Source: Membranipora membranacea | Lineage: Eukaryota; Bryozoa; Gymnolaemata; Cheilostomatida; Membraniporidae | Assembly (NCBI GenBank): GCA_914767715.1 | Contig: OU612072.1 | Coordinates: 6,446,001 to 6,510,000 of the forward strand | Direction of reading: 5' to 3' | DNA: 64,000 nt | Notes under the pieces: generated by a model | What the model saw: the letters and a program-made list of their open reading frames with translations, nothing else | What the model was told of the DNA's origin: nothing | Database searches by the model: none | In this document: one piece after another, positions 59,191 through 64,000 of the stretch | How the letters are laid out: the number at the start of each line of letters is the position of its first letter | How positions within the stretch are numbered: the first letter of the stretch is position 1 | Translations under genes and position numbers: made by a program

Positions 59191-59701
59191 TCATACTAAC
59201 CTCATAAAGATCTGACATTATACTTATTGAAAATTTTAAATTTGTCCTGATCTAACACGAGCAGACTTTCGCAAGTTTACTTGGTAAATAAATTGGCAAC
59301 AAAATCCCCACATTGCAGTTTCAACCTGGAATTCCCTGAAGATCAGATTAGTTAGATTCCACGGAATAAGAGGTATGTTCCCACACATATAATGCAAAAA
59401 CAAAACACCTTTTAATTTCCAAATATGACCACTACAACTGGGTAAACCCGGTGAATTTTACAGAAGAAACATCAATGAAGTATAATATGCGATCAGTTTC
59501 CTGCCATCACAAAATTGTCCATGCCATTATTTTATAGAGCAGTTATTGCTAGGCTGCTTCTTGCCTAAAATTATTATCACAGGCCAATATTTGCCTTCTT
59601 GGTGATACTTTTAAATATGATTTGAGCATCCTCATGTTTTAAAAGGGATGGATCTGTTTGCCACGTTTACTCAGCATCATAGGATGGCGTAAATTATTTA
59701 C

Positions 59702-60242
59702 CTCTAGGGGTAGTGCTCTTTTCTTCAGCTGGTCATTCACTTCATCAACAATCTACAAATGGATGTAAAGTTGGTAAACTCTGTTCAGTGAAATTTGAAT
59801 TATTTTTTCTTTACTTTATTGGCATAATTTTCATTCGATGAGAATGTTTTACAAAACCAGCCATCCATTCAAGTGGGTTTTAAATAGCCTTGTCACGCGG
59901 CTACTTTTTTGTTTTATTACATCCAAAACAAAGAAAGTAGCCGTATGACAAGGCTTAGGATTTATAATCATGATGACCAGACAGCTCTATAACAGGTTGA
60001 TAATTAAAACTGACTAGATAAGAAGCGTTATATTGCGTCTTTACAGAGTGGTCCTCCAGGTCCTCCAAGTCCTCCAGGTCCACCATTTTCATTGTCAGAT
60101 ACTCCATATGCACATCAAGGTCCTCTCTGAGATGCTCTCTCATATCCTCCACTGATTGGGCTGTATATCCGCAGCTGTCAAAGTAATGACAGCGGCCTAC
60201 CTGGTCTGTACAGGTGGGGTTTACCTTTCTGTGTGTTGTCAG
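59702..60242 (-). pseudogene. Third TRAF-like copy, fragmentary
   Basis: The finger exon (60242 to about 60027) is nearly identical to exon 2 of TRAF-like gene 1 (VNPTCTDQVGRCHYFDSCGY, then EHLREDLDVHMEYLTMKM), and the 51-nt coiled-coil exon (59752-59702, IVDEVNDQLKKRALPLE) is intact. The finger exon has lost its 5' splice site and gained in-frame DLE repeats (DLEDLEDLED). No further coiled-coil or MATH exon was found downstream, and no first exon upstream. Intron sequence (CATGATGACCAGACAGCTCT) is shared too, so this is a recent DNA-level duplication that is now broken. Coding use of the finger alone cannot be excluded. Confidence 0.75.
59887..59954. repeat. Fold-back element in the TRAF pseudogene intron
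   Basis: GCCTTGTCACGCGGCTACTT (from 59887) pairs with AAGTAGCCGTATGACAAGGC (to 59954) with two mismatches around a loop of about 28 bases. TRAF-like gene 1 lacks it in the matching intron, so it postdates the duplication. Confidence 0.8.
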
Positions 60243-63200
60243 CTTAAGAAAAGATATAAAGAGACAAGTTAACTGGTAATCTAAATGGTCTGACTGATTT
60301 ACTCGGGTTACCAGGAGAATGTTTGTAATACAATAACTACCTTCAGCGTTAGTTATCTCACCACGTCTCCGCAGCGTAGCCACCAAATTTAACAAGAGTA
60401 CAGTGAAAACTTGTTAATTCGGACTTTATAATTCAGCTCTCCTGTTAATCGGTCAAAATTGGTCACTTCAGTTCGATAGATCTTGATGTATTCTGATGTC
60501 ACTTAATTTAGCTTCGACTTAAAGGCTACCTAAAACCAATAAACGTTATAGATTTTTTTTAATACTTTATTGGCATCTTTATCATTTTCAAGAAAACGTT
60601 TTTTAAAAGAAACAAAAAAGGGTGACTCAAGAGAAAAATATGATTGAATTGTTATAGTTAAAATTGTAGCATGTAATATTGAAATAAGGCTTTCTTGAAA
60701 GAAAATCGTTTAGAGATGCTGCGTAAAGTAAAAGGTAGAGAATTAAATTCGGCAGAAATCAAACTGTTAAGCTTGTCATTTGGAACATTTAGAAGAATGA
60801 TTTCAATGCTCTACTTGGATGGTGGAATAACTGCCTGACTATAATATGCATTGGTCTTTGGCTTAAATTAGGACAAACTTTTGTGGTTCCCAGAGGTTTG
60901 AAATAAGTGAACTGCTCTGTAATTTGTTCTTCTCATAACTGATGGTGAAAAGTCATCCTAGAACTGCACACTAATGTGTGATTATCTGTCAGCCCCTCCT
61001 AAGCATAGCCAGGCTGCCCCCAGACTGCTCCTATACAAAAACTTCACGGAGCGAGTATCTCCCAAGGTATGTGTGTTGATCAATAGTTCTTGATGCAAGT
61101 GAATAAGCTCATTTATTAACCCGTCCAATTAATTTATTGATACAACCAGAGACTATGGGTATGGGAATGGATATGGATTATCTATAGTCTCCAATATAGT
61201 CTGAGCCCCTCAGACTCTGGCACCCCCAACTGTGCTGCAATGCAAGGCGCTGTAGAAGCAAGCTAAAGCGCTCTCGTTTGACGACAATACACCTTTGGTT
61301 ATAATGCAAAGTAATATTGCTGCTTGTCACTATTAGACTTGACATGCGGCAACCTTCTTTTGTTTTTGGCTGCGTGACATGCTATGTCACTATGGCCCAC
61401 TATGGCTTAGTTATATGCTCTAGGTGTGAATCAACTACTGTAGTTTCAAGCTATAACGCACTCTTTGAAAGTCAAAACACTTGAAATTGACAATTTAAAA
61501 AAAAAGTAGTTTGGCTCAGTGATTATTGATGGCCACTAGCGGCGTGCGGCCCCGAAAAAAAATTGCTGTTACATATTTCTAAATATTGCATTAGGAAGTT
61601 CTTTTTGTGGATTGTGCTCAGCTATAAATCTTCTACGCCAGCCGTATGAAGGAGTTCCTCAGTTTTCTTATCCGATCGTAGGCCTACATTCTTATCTAAT
61701 TTAACCATCTAGCCTGGCCCTGCTTCTTGTTTCACAGTCGATCAAATGCCGCTTCGAAATGGATCATTCCCTTTTATAGTCGATTTTATGTTTGATCAGA
61801 ACCAGTCAATAAATATTCCTCACCCTAGCCCATAATCTATTTTCTCTAAGGTGTTAACCACAAAACAGCCTATATTTCTCAGTTAATAACAATCTTTTGT
61901 GATTCTTGGGCTAGACAAGGAGTTAGATTAGATAGGATGTTTTGTGGTGAGTGCCCAACAAAATAAATTATGGGTTAGGGTTATATGGCTATGACTAATT
62001 TGCTAAGTCAAGCGACACAATTTCTATGTGCAAGTAACTCTTCACATAAAGTGTGAAAATATTTTTTTTACATGAGTTTATAACACTGATAAATATCACC
62101 TGAATCTTGATTAGTCAGTGTAATGTTTAATGTTATGTGACTATAAGGTTGTACCATAAGGTTGTGCCAACTATCTCTTGGCAATGGTGCCAATAGTGCT
62201 CCTGCTAGTGCTCAATAAGAAAAGTGGGGACTATTACTATCGATGGTAAGCAATGAAAATACGCTATATACAGCAGAATACCTGCATAGTGAACACGCAC
62301 TCTCAGAGTCAACTCCTGACAGCCGAACACCTAAGTACTTAAATTATTTTTTCATCAAGTATACTTTAATTGCTTGGCTATTTTTTTTCTGAATGTTTCT
62401 TAAATTAAATGTATCACAAGCCGATTTCCACTGGATTTTAAACCACTTCTCCACCGTCATTATTTCAATACTTTGTTATGTGAGGGTAAAAAGAAATGTT
62501 TATCATGTCATGATAAATTTGTGACTTACTATGATGACACTATTTTATTGCATTTTATGTACCGATATATGTAATTTATACATTTAATTGTATCTTGAGT
62601 GACAAATTAAAGTAATCACAAACCAAACAAAACATCATTTATATTTAGCACTGATAAGACCAATAGGCTGTGAATTCCAATGACTCAATAGTGTGTGGAA
62701 AACGCCAAGTCAAAAGAACAACAGGTTTTACACTCAGAAGTCAGTGAACTAAGGATTGGTTTGGTACTTCAGATGAAGTTATTTGTTCACCTTGTATGAC
62801 ATATCGTGTTACATGGTGAGTTACAATTATGATGATTAGCTGCTTGGACAATAACACCTGGAATCAAATGCATCAGAGATTTTGTAGCATGCCACCTGAT
62901 GGCCTATTACAATAAATTTGAAGTCAATTAATGTGAAGTTTTAAAACTTTATACAGCTTACTGGGGAGAGGCCAGACTTGACAAGACATGTTGTGTTGGC
63001 GGTGGGGGAGGGGAATGAACCCTATCAAAACAACTTATAAAGTCGCTGAATGGGGACCTACAACGATGAACTCCTATGATGGAGTAAATAGGATCAACTG
63101 TATAACTAAATCAATCAGGGGGAAAAGGTGACTGTGCTCACATTCAGCAAACAAACCTTACCTACTCACTGTTTCATCAATTAGCAGGATGATATTGTAC

Positions 63201-64000
63201 TATGAGAACACCACAACTATTATATGGACTATTATTCACAATAAATTCAAAATTTGTTGGTCATATATATAATAATTACTTATAAATGACATCGAAACAA
63301 AAAGTGCCCTGGATCATAAAGGGATGTTTGGTCAGGTGCAAAAACTTAATAACCAACTTTAGTGTGTTTAGATAGTAAAGCAAGGTTAGCAAGTAGCAAT
63401 GATCATCATTGCTACTTAAATCATTATTAGGAAATAGAAAAAAGAAATCCTGATTTCAACAAAAGAAAAAATTATACCCAATCAGCAAAATTTTTCGATG
63501 ATGAACCATGTTTATGAAACCAAAAAACTTTGATATACATAATAGTTTAATAGTGTAATAGTTTCAAAACACCGATCCCGGTGACCAATCACCCATCACG
63601 AGACTATACCTTAAGCTGTAATCTAACGACCTGAAGATTATTAAATTCTATATTAAACAGATGACTGACAAGAAGCATATAAGCTAGGGGGAAGAAGCCA
63701 TGTCACTTGTCTCACTGTGGGACAAGGAAAAGACAGGGGCTGTCTTATCATTAGAGATAAGAGAAACAACAGAAATTATAATCAACCACATCTCACATAA
63801 TAAATTGAATAGTAGAATAATATGATACTCTTGATACTACATTAGTAAACACAATTACAAATGGTTATGGCCTTTTGTCATAGGGAGCTATTCTGGTAAG
63901 GATTTAATGATCCCTTCTTCAAAACTTTCATAATACAAGGGGTGAAATTGGTAGCGGGACGTAGTTAACTGTAGTATAAGTAGGCCTATTATTATTTGCT
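60243..64000. other. Terminal region without a recognised gene
   Basis: About 3.7 kb with no open frame of interest. It holds a weak version of the kappaB/AP-1 block at 62670-62687 (GTGAATTCCA then TGACTCA). It is otherwise AT-rich, with no clear repeat. Confidence 0.5.
62670..62687. promoter_or_regulatory. Weak kappaB/AP-1 pair upstream of the third TRAF copy
   Basis: GTGAATTCCA is a degraded kappaB half; TGACTCA at 62681-62687 is intact. The preceding CCAATAGGCTG and following GTGTGGAAAACGCCAAGTCAAAAG match the block before TRAF-like gene 1. It lies about 2.4 kb upstream of the finger exon of the pseudogene. Confidence 0.45.

Larger units (their letters stand above)
56631..59701. other. 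Region between TRAF-like gene 2 and the decayed third copy
   Basis: No exon was recognised. It contains the kappaB/AP-1 pair at 56862-56879 and a diverged tandem repeat at about 58320-59190. No MATH-encoding sequence for the third TRAF copy was seen here. Confidence 0.5.

Overview
The window is nuclear DNA from an animal: every protein gene is split by GT-AG introns, exon phases join cleanly, and AATAAA signals follow the stop codons. The mix of genes (selenoprotein H, a C-type lectin receptor with a mucin stalk, a MARVEL-type membrane protein, RING-less TRAF-like proteins), the AT-rich background, short to medium introns and many small inverted-repeat elements fit an invertebrate, perhaps a sponge, cnidarian or placozoan. 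The species cannot be told from the sequence.

Layout. 1-8052 (+): 3' part of a CCDC9-family gene, with a TTAA-flanked inverted-repeat element in its first visible intron. 9874-14101 (+): complete seven-exon phosphomannomutase gene; intron 5 holds a 20-bp minisatellite. 14820-18636 (-): C-type lectin receptor with a Thr-rich mucin stalk, one membrane span and a short tail, convergent with phosphomannomutase. 18637-24571: no intact gene, LINE remnants. 24572-27286 (+): selenoprotein H, with the UGA selenocysteine codon in exon 3 and a type II SECIS in the 3' UTR. 27790-30980: an array of CArG boxes (CCTAATATGG and close variants), many spaced by exactly 42 bp and twice placed 13 nt before a TATA box. 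31006/31081-36713 (+): complete nine-exon phosphoserine aminotransferase gene, with a 72-bp perfect palindrome in intron 6 and a decayed copy of its last exon near 39.4 kb. 41261-44370 (+): four-exon, four-span MARVEL/CMTM-like gene. 45546-60242 (-): a TRAF-like family in tandem, two apparently intact genes (353 and 372 residues) and a third, decayed copy.

How it fits together. Phosphomannomutase (GDP-mannose supply), PSAT (serine synthesis) and selenoprotein H (redox) are housekeeping genes with no operon logic. The TRAF-like copies share more than coding sequence: each is preceded by a paired NF-kappaB/AP-1-like motif with an identical 11-bp offset, which suggests feedback by the pathway in which TRAFs act. 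The strongest candidate for an undescribed system is the CArG array: 14 strict SRF-type boxes in 1.8 kb, all in one orientation, with two tetrads of the same 42/42/43-bp spacing and a separate 42-bp pair. Also notable are 30-34-bp fully palindromic inserts flanked by 5-bp direct repeats.

All exon structures were read by eye from splice sites, phase and family similarity. No alignment or search was run.
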